From Silicimonas sp. (GTDB taxonomy: Bacteria; Pseudomonadota; Alphaproteobacteria; Rhodobacterales; Rhodobacteraceae): DNA of 33,588 nucleotides. Position 1 is the first letter of the stretch; each line of letters starts with the position of its first letter. The position numbers were made by a program, and so were the translations under genes. The notes below the pieces were generated by a model. That model saw only the letters and a list, made by a program, of their open reading frames with translations. It had not been told where the DNA came from and did not search any database. This document shows positions 1-8,121 of this stretch, one piece after another. Location of the stretch: NCBI GenBank assembly GCA_022824315.1, contig JAJEAC010000017.1, positions 1 through 33,588 on the forward strand, written 5' to 3'.

Positions 1-698
1 TGTGCCGATCCCGGCGCGTCGTGCAGAAGGCCCATCGTCTGCACCAGTTCCTCGTATATGCAAGCCCTTTCCTCCTCTCCGGAAAGATCGTCCCTGATGA
101 ATATGTGGGCGATCCTCATCTCGTTCCTCAGGGACATCGCGTTGAAGAAGCAGGGCGTTTCTCCTTCAACGAACTGACGTGACAGACTCCATGACCCCTT
201 GGCAGTTCGGCTCAGGACCAGGAACAGCGAACTTGAGGCAATGTCGAGCTTGTAGACGAATATGCTGGCTGACATCGTCTCGCCATCCGGGAACAGGACT
301 CTTGCAATTGCCGACTTGTCGCCTCGGGATCTTCGATACTCCAGCCGTGTCTCCCCGAACAGACTTCCTTCCATCGAGCTCAAGTTCCTCTGCCTTGCGT
401 TCGTGTCGATCCCGAGACCGGTATGTGAGTTTATGAACTCAATTGTCTTCCTCAGGTGGGCAAAGTCGAACTCGCCGGTGTGCAGCACGGCGACTTCAGG
501 CGGGTACCGCCATCTTTTGACCACTCCCGCCTCTCCAGCGAGAATCCTCCTGGCGTCGTCCAGTTCGCCGTCCTGGGACAGAGCCGGTGACGGAAACTGG
601 CTTGAAAGGCAGACAAGGATGCAACAAAGGAAAATGCGCAATCTGGATCTGATGCCTTTCCGTTCGCGTGAGCGCGAGCATGCCTGGCAGGCCGCCAT
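1..698 (-). CDS. DUF2927-like secreted protein (C-terminus cut by window edge)
   Basis: This minus-strand reading frame is open from an ATG at 698 to the left edge, about 232 codons. It begins with basic residues (about 1-20) followed by a hydrophobic segment and a likely signal-peptidase site near ALSQD, so export to the periplasm is probable. The mature part has the layout of the DUF2927 family: a strand region, then a helix with CIYEELVQTMGLLHD near the cut end, matching the family pattern in which an EEL(A/V)Q helix is followed by a short acidic segment. DUF2927 proteins are common in Rhodobacteraceae and have no proven function; a metallopeptidase-like role has been suggested. The gene lies 35 nt downstream of the M15-type peptidase gene on the same strand, so the two may be cotranscribed and both act on the cell envelope. 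Family assignment is from memory of the C-terminal motif and is moderate. Confidence 0.6.
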   Translation of the reverse strand, partial: MAACQACSRSRERKGIRSRLRIFLCCILVCLSSQFPSPALSQDGELDDARRILAGEAGVVKRWRYPPEVAVLHTGEFDFAHLRKTIEFINSHTGLGIDTNARQRNLSSMEGSLFGETRLEYRRSRGDKSAIARVLFPDGETMSASIFVYKLDIASSSLFLVLSRTAKGSWSLSRQFVEGETPCFFNAMSLRNEMRIAHIFIRDDLSGEEERACIYEELVQTMGLLHDAPGSA

Positions 699-733
699 GA
701 TCAAGAGGTGAAGCAGCACGCGAACTGACGCGG

Positions 734-1279
734 TCACCCGGTCCAGTGGCGCGGGCGGCCGGTGTCGACATGCACGAAGCCGGGATAGAGACCGACGCCG
801 CCCAGTCCCGTCCGCCGTGCCGCCCTGGCCAAGCGAGAAGGCCGCAGGCCCGGCAGAGAGATGTCCGCCGCCTTCGCGCGCAGGTGCAGCGAGTTCGCGG
901 CCGCCCCCTTGCCCGCGCGGCGCAGCATCTCGTTGGTCTTTCGTGTCCGGAACCCGGAATGCAGAAGGATCTCGCCTTCGTGCCCCTCCAGGACCGCCGC
1001 GTGGCGAATACGGGCCAGGAACCGCAGCAAGTCGGGGTCGACGGGCATCGACTGGCCTTCGCGCCAATCGCGCATGAACCATTCCAGGCGGCGCGCCTCG
1101 TCCGGATCCAGACGGCCCCGCCGCTCGAACAGGGATGACAGGACCTCCCCTGTCTGCGCGTGACGCAGCAGGAGGAAGGGCTCCGGATCTGGATCCGGCG
1201 GCCTGGCGGCCCTTGCGCCGGCCGCGAGGCCAGACAGGAGCCCGGCGACCGCGCCAAGCACCACGGCGCGGCGTCTCAT
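734..1279 (-). CDS. YcbK/MepK-like M15 murein endopeptidase (DUF882)
   Basis: The product is 181 residues from the ATG at 1279. The frame stays open further upstream, but this start is preferred because it gives a basic MRRRA followed by a hydrophobic stretch (about 5-24), a clean signal sequence. The C-terminal half has the M15A/DUF882 zinc peptidase pattern: SGFRTRKTNEML at about 108-119, NSLHL with His132, AADI with Asp139, and FVHVD with His170. These are the expected zinc ligands. In E. coli the relative MepK (YcbK) cuts peptide cross-links in peptidoglycan, and this protein probably acts on the wall in the periplasm. It is about the usual length for the family. The DUF2927-like gene follows it on the same strand. 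Confidence 0.85.
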   Translation of the reverse strand: MRRRAVVLGAVAGLLSGLAAGARAARPPDPDPEPFLLLRHAQTGEVLSSLFERRGRLDPDEARRLEWFMRDWREGQSMPVDPDLLRFLARIRHAAVLEGHEGEILLHSGFRTRKTNEMLRRAGKGAAANSLHLRAKAADISLPGLRPSRLARAARRTGLGGVGLYPGFVHVDTGRPRHWTG

Positions 1280-2890
1280 TGACCGTGCCTGGCCCGCACG
1301 GCCATGGTGTCGGCCGACACCGTCCTGCGTTCGCTCATCCTGCATCTGCTCGCTTGCCTGTGCCGCCGTTCCGGCGGTCGCTGGGGCGAAGAGGTGGCAG
1401 CGGCCTGCCCGAAGCGCAAGCCAATTACGCATTCGATGCGAATTTCGTGACCAATGCGAGCCGGAGCGGATTCCCGAAGGAAACAGACTGCGGCCCGCAT
1501 GCATGAGCATCATCGATCCGCCCCCAATGTGCCGATCATTGCCGCCCGGTCCGACCTGTGTCAAGCCAGCCATCGCGGGCGCTTCGCTCACTCTTGTCGG
1601 GACGGACCCGAGGTTGCCATTCGATCGAGATGGAAAGGGGGCCGGTCGCCATCCGACAGAAAATCCCGGCCCCGCCGCTTTGCGAAAGCGGCTCCCGGCG
1701 AAGTCACATGGAGAGACCCTCGCCAGGAGCGAACGCAGCAAGCTAGCGCGTGTTGCCGATGTCAAGACGACCCCGGACATGCGAAGCTGTTCGCCACGGG
1801 AAAGGTCGGCGGGCATCCGGTCCTTTCACGACCGGAGGACGCCGGGCGGATGCCGATGACGACAACGACGATCAAGCACCCTGACGCCGCCGCGTGGATC
1901 TCACGGGCCATCACCGAGAACGGAATGGCCTTGCGGCAAGGCGTCAGGTCGTCGAGGGCAGACGGCGAGGACAACGCGCCGGCGGCCAGGTACGCGCTGA
2001 GGCCGTCCGCCGACAGCCGCGAGGATTGGCAGGCTTCGCCAGCCGATCGCTGTTTCCGGTTCCCGGCCCCAGACTCGCCGATTCCGTCCCGATCCTGTGC
2101 CGGACCGTCTTGAAGACGGCGTTTCTCGTGCCGCTCAGAGCCGTGTCCGTGCCTGATCGGTCGCAAGCGCAACGCGATAGCCGCCTCGGGTCCGCGAACG
2201 CCGGGATCCTGCCGTGAGGAACGGCTGGCGAGTTGACACGGTCGGGTGCGTACGGCTTTCCAGCCCGGGCCAGCCGGTCCGGCAGCGTCGCATGCTCCAC
2301 ATCCTCCGTTGCTGGTGCAGGCCAACCACCGGCCGCCCGCACCGGGGCACAAGCGGGCGCTTTCCCGAAGGAACGGGATTCCGGCCAATGCCGTGACGAT
2401 ATCCACGAGCGGCTGGTCCAGCTCGACATCTCCTTCGAGAGGCGCAGGCTGCCTGCATCGCTGCGGCCGAGCCTCCTTTCGCGCACCGAGGTGTCGCGCG
2501 GCGACGGACCTCATGACGGTTCGAGCCGCATGGAACAGGATGCTCGGAGCGCTGGTCCACGACATCCGGTCCGGGTGGTCACGGAAGACGGCAGATGCCG
2601 AAAGCTGCACGATGCAGCACAACGACGACAAAGTGGGGCTTTCGAAACACCCTCCGCCGGATGAAAGACAGTCGACGAGCTCTAACGAACCGTTTCAGTT
2701 CAACCCGTTACAGAAAGCGCAAGCGGCTCAACATCGCTAAGGACTCGAAGAATTTTTGGTTCCCGGAAACGTGGGCGTTACGAAGTTCATTTTCATCGCG
2801 GAAGGTTGAAAAACCGCAAGATTCGGGTCGCTCGCCCAACTTACGGGTGACAAACGGAGGCCTCACTTTCATCCCAAGGAGTAGCAGGCA
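1280..2890. other. 1.6-kb stretch without a recognisable gene
   Basis: Several open frames of 60-290 codons occur on both strands, but they overlap one another, are rich in Arg, Ser and Pro, and carry no domain or motif I recognise. They look like chance open frames in GC-rich DNA. The left part must hold the promoter of the peptidase gene and the right part (about 2700-2880, visibly more AT-rich) the promoter of the szn-like operon. I could not pick a convincing -35/-10 pair in either. Degenerate remnants of older genes cannot be excluded. Confidence 0.5.
2876..2881 (+). promoter_or_regulatory. ribosome binding site of the szn-like methyltransferase gene
   Basis: AAGGAG lies nine bases before the GTG at 2891. 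No ATG at a suitable distance competes with it, so the site fixes the GTG as the start. Confidence 0.75.
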
Positions 2891-3829
2891 GTGAACGTTG
2901 ATTTAGGACTTCGGTACGACCAAAGCACCAGCCGCCGTGTCGCGCCGTTGAACGACGGTCTCTTGGCCAAGCGGTCATTTCCCACATGGCATTTTGCCAT
3001 GATGAATGACGTTAGCCGTACCCAAGCAATCGAGCATTCGATCCGTGATGCTGGCGTGACCGACAAGACGGTTTTTGAGATCGGCACCGGGGCGGGACTG
3101 ACCGCGATGCTCTTTGCAAGGCACGGTGCACGACACATTTATACCTGCGAGGTAGACAGGCAGCTCTACGACGTCGCGCGCGAGGCGATCCGCACTAACG
3201 GCCTGGAGAAACGCATCACGATTTTTCCTGCGTCAAGTACCGAAATTGTCGAAGGCGGGGGGATCGATGTTGTCCCCGATGTGGTGTTCACCGAAACGCT
3301 GGATTGCGGCGTTGTCGGAGAGGGATTCTTCTCGATAGCCAACGACATCCACCGTATCGCCGGGCCGGACACGATCATTCTGCCGAGCTTGGTTGTGCAG
3401 TATGGGTATCTGGTCAACTCCGATGACATACGTGGGCTCAATGTCGCACACAACCATTCCGACCTGGACCTGTCGCCAATCAACGGCCACTCAACATCAT
3501 CATACTATCCGGTACGGCTGCCGGCTCATGCTTCGCGTTCGCTTTCTTCGCCATGCCAGATTCGAAACTACTCCTATGGTGAACCGCAGCACGCGACAGC
3601 GACCTTCAGAATCACTGCCTACCGTGACGGGATGTGCCACGGGCTGCTGAGCTACTTCCACGCCTTCTACGGAAATCATGTCATTTCCAACGACATTCGC
3701 GACGGCGGCCATTGGCACCAGGCGTTTCATCCGCTCGCAACGCCATTTCTGGTGAAGGCTGGGCACGTCTACGGGTTCAACCTCGGTGATGACGGTAGCC
3801 TTTCCGTTGCCGAAATCAAGGAGTCTTGA
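2891..3829 (+). CDS. PRMT-like (SznE-like) arginine N-methyltransferase
   Basis: The 312-residue product starts at a GTG. It has the order of motifs of class I protein-arginine-methyltransferase-like enzymes. WHFAMMNDVSRT (about 33-44) corresponds to the N-terminal helix motif, VFEIGTGAG (61-69) is the glycine-rich SAM-binding motif I, and Glu87 in CEVD is the ribose-binding acid. A double-glutamate loop, TETLDCGVVGEG with Glu135 and Glu144, resembles that of PRMT7, and GGHWHQ (272-277) sits where the THW loop belongs. The double-Glu loop is the part that holds a guanidinium group. Because the next gene encodes an SznF-like protein one base downstream, the best analogue is SznE of streptozotocin biosynthesis, which methylates free L-arginine to N-omega-methyl-L-arginine. 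Activity on a protein or another guanidine cannot be excluded. Base composition looks lower in GC than the neighbouring operons. Confidence 0.82.
   Translation: MNVDLGLRYDQSTSRRVAPLNDGLLAKRSFPTWHFAMMNDVSRTQAIEHSIRDAGVTDKTVFEIGTGAGLTAMLFARHGARHIYTCEVDRQLYDVAREAIRTNGLEKRITIFPASSTEIVEGGGIDVVPDVVFTETLDCGVVGEGFFSIANDIHRIAGPDTIILPSLVVQYGYLVNSDDIRGLNVAHNHSDLDLSPINGHSTSSYYPVRLPAHASRSLSSPCQIRNYSYGEPQHATATFRITAYRDGMCHGLLSYFHAFYGNHVISNDIRDGGHWHQAFHPLATPFLVKAGHVYGFNLGDDGSLSVAEIKES
3818..3823 (+). promoter_or_regulatory. ribosome binding site fixing the GTG start of the SznF-like gene
   Basis: AAGGAG, inside the last codons of the methyltransferase gene, lies seven bases before the GTG at 3831. It supports this start over an upstream ATG at 3786 in the same frame, which would overlap the methyltransferase gene by 44 bases. 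Confidence 0.75.
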
Positions 3830-3830
3830 C

Positions 3831-5264
3831 GTGTCCAAAAGCGAAATCCTGGATCCCCGCGTCACACGCGACTTCTCGACCTCCAATCACGATTTGTGCC
3901 GGGACGCGGTCCTGGCATTCTGCGACAGCCCGCTCTACCACGACAACGAGCACCGTTACGAAGAAAATTACTATGGCCGGAGGTTGCGGCCGCATGTTGC
4001 AAAGCATCTCGACTTTTCCCAGCCTTTGACGACAGAGCGCCTGGCGAGCTACGAGGCACTTTCGGCAAACCGCATTTTGTTTGCGATGAACGAGGTAGAT
4101 TTCCTCATGCTCCCCGGCGAAGCGCCTTGGGAGGAAGCCGAATTTCAGGCCGCCTATGCCGAGAGCCACGCTGCGGCTGCTCATGTAGGCATGCCGTATC
4201 TTGAGCGGTTCCTGTTCTCATTGCTGGAAAAGGAGATCCGCCTGTCGGACAACTGGTCGCTGCCCGCAGTGGAGGAATATTTCCGCAGCTATGCAACGGA
4301 GAGCCGTGAAGTTTCCTCCTTGCCATCAGCCGAAGCAATCCGTTCGTCCGGCAGTCCAGCAACGGCAGCCCGTGATTGGCTGGTGCAACTCGCTCCGGAC
4401 TTCCTGATCGAGTCCAGTCCCATGGCACGATATGCAAGCGGGAACTACGGCAGGCTTTCATCATCATTGTTCAAGATCATCATCGACGAGCTTGGGTACG
4501 GCGATTTCGAGCGCAAGCACTCGACCCTCTTCGAAAACACGATGCGATCCGCAGAGCTGAATTCGGTTCCGCATCGCTACTGGCAATATTACCTCAACGG
4601 CAGCCTGATGCTGGCGAACTACTACAACCGGATCACCCGCAACCGGAAATACGTTTTCCGGTACATTGGGGCGATCTACCTCGCTGAGACCGGATTCATA
4701 ACGAGCTGCCGGATATGGCGGGACGTCCTGAAAGAGGCATTGCCCGATCTTGACACGCGCTATTTCGACGAACACTGCCACATTGACATCGATCACAGCC
4801 GCATGGCCTTTGACGGGCTGGTCCGGCCCGCAATTGAAACCTATGGCATCTTTGCTGCCAACGAGATTGTGCGCGGATTCGAGGAAGCGTGCTGGATCGG
4901 CGAGTTTGCAGAGCAAGACTTCGTCCGGCAAACCTGCTGGAAGGATTCTGCCGAACGCAACCAGGATCGTTACCGACAGATCTTCGACAAGGTTCATCGG
5001 GCCTGGGAGACGGGAGAGATCACCAGGGACTGCCTGGATGAGCCAAAAGGAGAGTTGTCGATTACCCATACCCATGACGGGGACGAGCTCTGCCATGTAG
5101 TGAGCGGTGAAATGGAGTTCCTGAACGGATTTGAATGTTCCACAACGCTGCGCGGCGACCAAGGGATCATCATCGAGCACAACCGGCTTCACGGCGCCCT
5201 GATCCACTCGGAGCGCTGCATGTACGAGATATACAATATCGGCGACCTGAACAGATGGCTCTGA
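3831..5264 (+). CDS. SznF-like N-nitrosourea-forming metalloenzyme (diiron haem-oxygenase-like domain plus cupin)
   Basis: The product is 477 residues (SznF is 471). It has an N-terminal helical region (about 1-130), a haem-oxygenase-like diiron oxidase core (about 135-350) and a C-terminal cupin (about 400-477). Candidate diiron ligands are Glu194, Glu220, His230, Glu286, His315, Asp319 and His322. They lie at constant offsets (+5, then +4) from the SznF ligands as I recall them: E189, E215, H225, E281, H311, D315 and H318. Cupin candidates His413, His415 and His454 match H407, H409 and H448 at +6. In SznF the diiron domain hydroxylates two nitrogens of N-omega-methyl-L-arginine and the cupin iron rearranges the product to an N-nitrosourea. 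The same chemistry is inferred here. The gene follows the methyltransferase gene by one base and overlaps the Rieske gene by ten. SznF numbering is from memory. Confidence 0.88.
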   Translation: MSKSEILDPRVTRDFSTSNHDLCRDAVLAFCDSPLYHDNEHRYEENYYGRRLRPHVAKHLDFSQPLTTERLASYEALSANRILFAMNEVDFLMLPGEAPWEEAEFQAAYAESHAAAAHVGMPYLERFLFSLLEKEIRLSDNWSLPAVEEYFRSYATESREVSSLPSAEAIRSSGSPATAARDWLVQLAPDFLIESSPMARYASGNYGRLSSSLFKIIIDELGYGDFERKHSTLFENTMRSAELNSVPHRYWQYYLNGSLMLANYYNRITRNRKYVFRYIGAIYLAETGFITSCRIWRDVLKEALPDLDTRYFDEHCHIDIDHSRMAFDGLVRPAIETYGIFAANEIVRGFEEACWIGEFAEQDFVRQTCWKDSAERNQDRYRQIFDKVHRAWETGEITRDCLDEPKGELSITHTHDGDELCHVVSGEMEFLNGFECSTTLRGDQGIIIEHNRLHGALIHSERCMYEIYNIGDLNRWL

Positions 5265-5578
5265 AAACACTGCGCATGGAAGAGGGTGCGCGCATTCTGG
5301 TTGAGCTTCCGCATGAAAAGTCGCGGCTGCTGGTGCATGTTCGAGAAAATTCCTTGAGCGTGACAAGCGACATGTGCCGACATCGAAGTGGGCCAATCCA
5401 TTTGTGCTACACCGACGCGGCAGGTCACCGGCGTTGTCCGTGGCACGATCGTCGCATCACGGCGGAGGAGCGCCGCGACGATGTCTGCGCCGTTTATTGG
5501 TCGCAGCGCCAGATGCTGCTGCTGGTTCGCCGCGACGGCGATGCCACGCCTTGGCCGGTGCGAAAGTTAACGCCATGA
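5255..5578 (+). CDS. small Rieske [2Fe-2S] ferredoxin
   Basis: The 107-residue product starts at an ATG inside the end of the SznF-like gene (10-base overlap), which suggests translational coupling; I see no strong ribosome binding site. It has one complete Rieske cluster motif: Cys41-x-His43 and Cys61-x-x-His64, with PWHD around the second pair. There is no signal peptide or membrane helix, and no catalytic domain, so it is a soluble electron carrier of the Rieske ferredoxin type and not an oxygenase. Position suggests that it supplies electrons to the diiron domain of the SznF-like enzyme, which needs reduction to reactivate after each turnover. No dedicated ferredoxin reductase is encoded nearby, so a housekeeping reductase would be needed. 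The electron-donor role is inference from gene order. Confidence 0.85.
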   Translation: MALKTLRMEEGARILVELPHEKSRLLVHVRENSLSVTSDMCRHRSGPIHLCYTDAAGHRRCPWHDRRITAEERRDDVCAVYWSQRQMLLLVRRDGDATPWPVRKLTP

Positions 5579-6201
5579 TCGAAACCCTGATACCGTTCCT
5601 GCTCGCCGTTTTGGCACTGCTGCTCATTCCAGGTCCCGACATGGCTTTTGTCATGGCAAATGGCATCGCCTATGGCAGGCGCGGTGCGTTTTTTTCTGCG
5701 CTCGGAATCAGTGCCGGGGGGCTGGTCCTGGCAGTCGCCACCGCACTCCTCGTGGCAGCCACGTTCGCGATAAGTCCATCAGTCCTTCTCGCGCTGCAGC
5801 TTGCTGGCTGTCTCTATTTGCTCTACGTCGCTGCAATTACGATCATCCCTCGGACCGAGCCCGCAGACACTTTTGCGCTAGCGCCCACGTCCGGAAACAT
5901 GTTTCTGCGCGGAGTGGTTACCAATGTCTCCAACCCCAAGGCACTGATATTCTTCTCCGCGTTCATCCCGCAGTTCGTTCCTGACGATGCGACGGGGCCG
6001 GCACTCCATGCATTCCTGCTTGGTGCCTTGCTGTGTTTTGTCGGCGGTGCAGTGAATTTCGCAATCGGTGCATCAGGAGTCCTGTTTTCCGGTTTGAATC
6101 GGCTTGGCTTTCTAGGCCGTAGTTGGAGCCAGTGGATTGTCTTCACGGTCTTTGTCTCGATCAGCGTAGCCTTCACGGCACAGGCCGTAGTACGCGGATG
6201 A
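5575..6201 (+). CDS. LysE/RhtB-family amino-acid exporter
   Basis: The 208-residue product starts at an ATG that overlaps the Rieske stop codon (ATGA), so it is the fourth gene of the operon. It has about six hydrophobic segments and the LysE/RhtB signature near the N-terminus: LLLIPGPDMAFVMANGIAYG (about residues 15-34), followed by GRRGAFFSALGISAGG. A second family motif, NVSNPKALIFFSAFIPQF, lies at about 116-133. The length is normal for the family. LysE-type proteins export basic or neutral amino acids and derivatives across the inner membrane. In this operon the likely substrate is the arginine- or citrulline-derived end product, which would give both secretion and self-protection. Substrate choice is inference; the family is clear. 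Confidence 0.9.
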   Translation: MIETLIPFLLAVLALLLIPGPDMAFVMANGIAYGRRGAFFSALGISAGGLVLAVATALLVAATFAISPSVLLALQLAGCLYLLYVAAITIIPRTEPADTFALAPTSGNMFLRGVVTNVSNPKALIFFSAFIPQFVPDDATGPALHAFLLGALLCFVGGAVNFAIGASGVLFSGLNRLGFLGRSWSQWIVFTVFVSISVAFTAQAVVRG

Positions 6202-7233
6202 CGTATCGCCAGTCCCGGTCGCTCTCGGATGACTATGCGAACTTAACGGCCGGGCAGGAGTGGTCGTTACCGCGGTGAACGTTCCACCAAGACTTGATGG
6301 CACGGGCTGCCCGGACCGGCAAATGGTTCGAAACCCAAGAATACTGGCTTCCTGCGAATCGATGGACCTGAAATGCGGCTCATTTCCTTGGCCAGACGGA
6401 ATGTTTATAGCTGCCGCCGAGGCACCGTGTTGCGATAGTGTTGACAAAACGCAAGGACGGATCGAGGGTCGAAAAATATTATAATGATTACAAACAGTTA
6501 AGATATGTACAGTCGTCTCTTTTGAACGTCCGCAACGAGCGCAACTTCCGCACCCGCCTCCTGAAAACGGCCCAAGTTGCCGTGAATCGTGCATGGCGCG
6601 AAGCCCAACACGCAAACGTCAATCAACGCGATGATCTGACTTGGATTTCGTCCTTTCCCGCATCGCAAAATGCATACCTGGATCACTGGAACAAAGCAAG
6701 AAAAAGTCGGCCTGCGTGGTCCGTACGCGTGAAATGTTGCGTTTGTTGCTTGAACATGAAGCAGTCGGACTGATTCTGAGTTGATCAGGGTGGACCAACG
6801 CCATTTCGTCCGCTTGCAGACTTGGTTGGAGTTCACCTTGAGGGCTTGCAACGCCCTTGGCGATGCATTTGGGATCGCGCAGAACCTGAGGACATTGGTG
6901 TCCATGATCTGCACTGAGCTACGCCTCGCGAACGTCGGCACATGGCAAGATTCGACGATGACAAGAATGCTGCTCGACCACGTGCCGACACAGGCCGACG
7001 TACGGTGCCCCCATATTGCTCAGGATTCGATACGGAACGTCGCCTCGCCGATCACCGATTTCATTGGAAGCGATCTCTTGGCCGATCATGCCGCGATCTG
7101 CGTGGCTGCCAACAGGGTCGTGCAGGTTGCGGCGAGCTTTGCCCATGAAGTCGCGACAGATTTCTTGGGTCCTTTCAATTCCGAATTCGGAGCACGGTCA
7201 TGTCTCTGGCCAATTCTGTCGGCGGCACCATCC
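6202..7233. other. about 1 kb without a recognisable gene
   Basis: The stretch holds overlapping open frames on both strands (longest 174 codons on plus, 6781-7305, and 147 codons on minus, 6498-6941). None shows a family motif. Composition drops to notably AT-rich around 6470-6520. Together with the relic genes to its right, it looks like decayed DNA flanking the szn-like operon. I see no clear intrinsic terminator directly after the exporter gene. Confidence 0.45.
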
Positions 7234-7581
7234 TCAGAGCGTTCCCCGCTGGATCGCCGCCGGGCGTTCCTCCATCTCCGGAAGGTCGCGGTGGCGCACG
7301 GTTAGCGTCCTGCACTGGTCGAAATAGGTCACGCTCCTGACGACATTGACGCCCCGGTCCCGGGCGAATCGTTCAAGGCTCTCCGTGAACCGCCGGGTCA
7401 TGGACGCCATCAGGGCCGACGAGGGCATTGGGTTGCCGGGGACCTCCGGGAAGAAGCGGGCGGCGCCACCGCCGATCTGCAGAAGAGGAACATAGGCGTT
7501 GAGATTGAGCCTGTTGGAACATTCAAGCTCCAGCGCAACGTGATTCCTGAGCGCTTCCCCGGCGGAACGTGCCATGGTCAT
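7234..7581 (-). pseudogene. truncated relic of a widespread uncharacterised family
   Basis: Read on the minus strand, NHVALELECSNRLNLNAYVP, followed by a Gly-rich step, an FFPEV region, and SSALMASMTRRFTESLERFA, matches the first ~70 residues of a large (about 400-500 residue) uncharacterised family. I remember that family by its N-terminal DHVALEIECVDRMYLN and its ERFAR helix. The match ends after about residue 75. The expected KGQRKDD segment is missing, unrelated sequence follows, and a stop comes at 7234. The gene is therefore a 3'-truncated relic. The family is often found on accessory DNA, and its function is unknown to me. The assignment rests on recalled sequence, not a search. Confidence 0.5.
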
Positions 7582-8121
7582 GTCCTGGACTCCGGTCGAA
7601 GGGTTCCCTACGCGGCGCCTTGCAGCACCGACCAAGCTTCATGGCTTCATCAGACGGGTCGGACCGCAGGGCGGAACAGCGGCCGGAGTCCTTCAACACC
7701 ATGAAGGCTCGCTATGCGATCTCTCGGCGCAAGTCTTGCCGATCTGCCGCTCCGGATCCGTGACGGTCATGGCGATCATGTGTATCTTCAGTTATTCAAC
7801 CGTCTGCCGAGCCATCTGACGGGCGTCCTGGCACGTCGCGACTGCGCTTGTACCGGCACCTATTGATAACGGGGATCAGGGGAACCGGCGCACGGCCGCG
7901 AAGGACGTGTTTCAGGCGATCCGGTAGGGTCGCGGGACAGAAAATCCTGACTTGGTGCGACTCAATTTCTCGGCACTGATGATTGAGGAAGGGGCGGCCT
8001 GCATCTTCCAGGCGGTGGACAATCTCGCCACGATGACCCCAGATTGTCGGGAAATCTACAAGGTGGACACAGTCACCGTTAGGTTCACGGCTAGATATAA
8101 CCAGTGAGGCACTGCGACTAC
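7582..8121. other. intergenic stretch, no recognisable gene
   Basis: No supported gene is visible. A plus-strand frame of about 50 codons just before 8107 reads like protein (SALMIEEGAACIFQAVDN) but has no start, no family match and ends at a stop at the edge of the next relic. It may be another remnant. Confidence 0.35.

Noticed and set aside
1762..2631. Open frame of 289 codons on the minus strand in the gene-poor left region
   Set aside because: Low-complexity Arg/Ser/Pro-rich sequence with no recognisable motif and with competing frames on both strands; likely chance in GC-rich DNA.
4464..5396. Open frame of 310 codons on the minus strand inside the SznF-like gene
   Set aside because: It is the mirror frame of a gene with clear domains, metal ligands and overlapping neighbours. 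It has no family motif.
6781..7305. Plus-strand open frame of 174 codons after the szn-like operon
   Set aside because: No motif, no convincing ribosome binding site, and antisense frames are equally open. Left as unassigned DNA.
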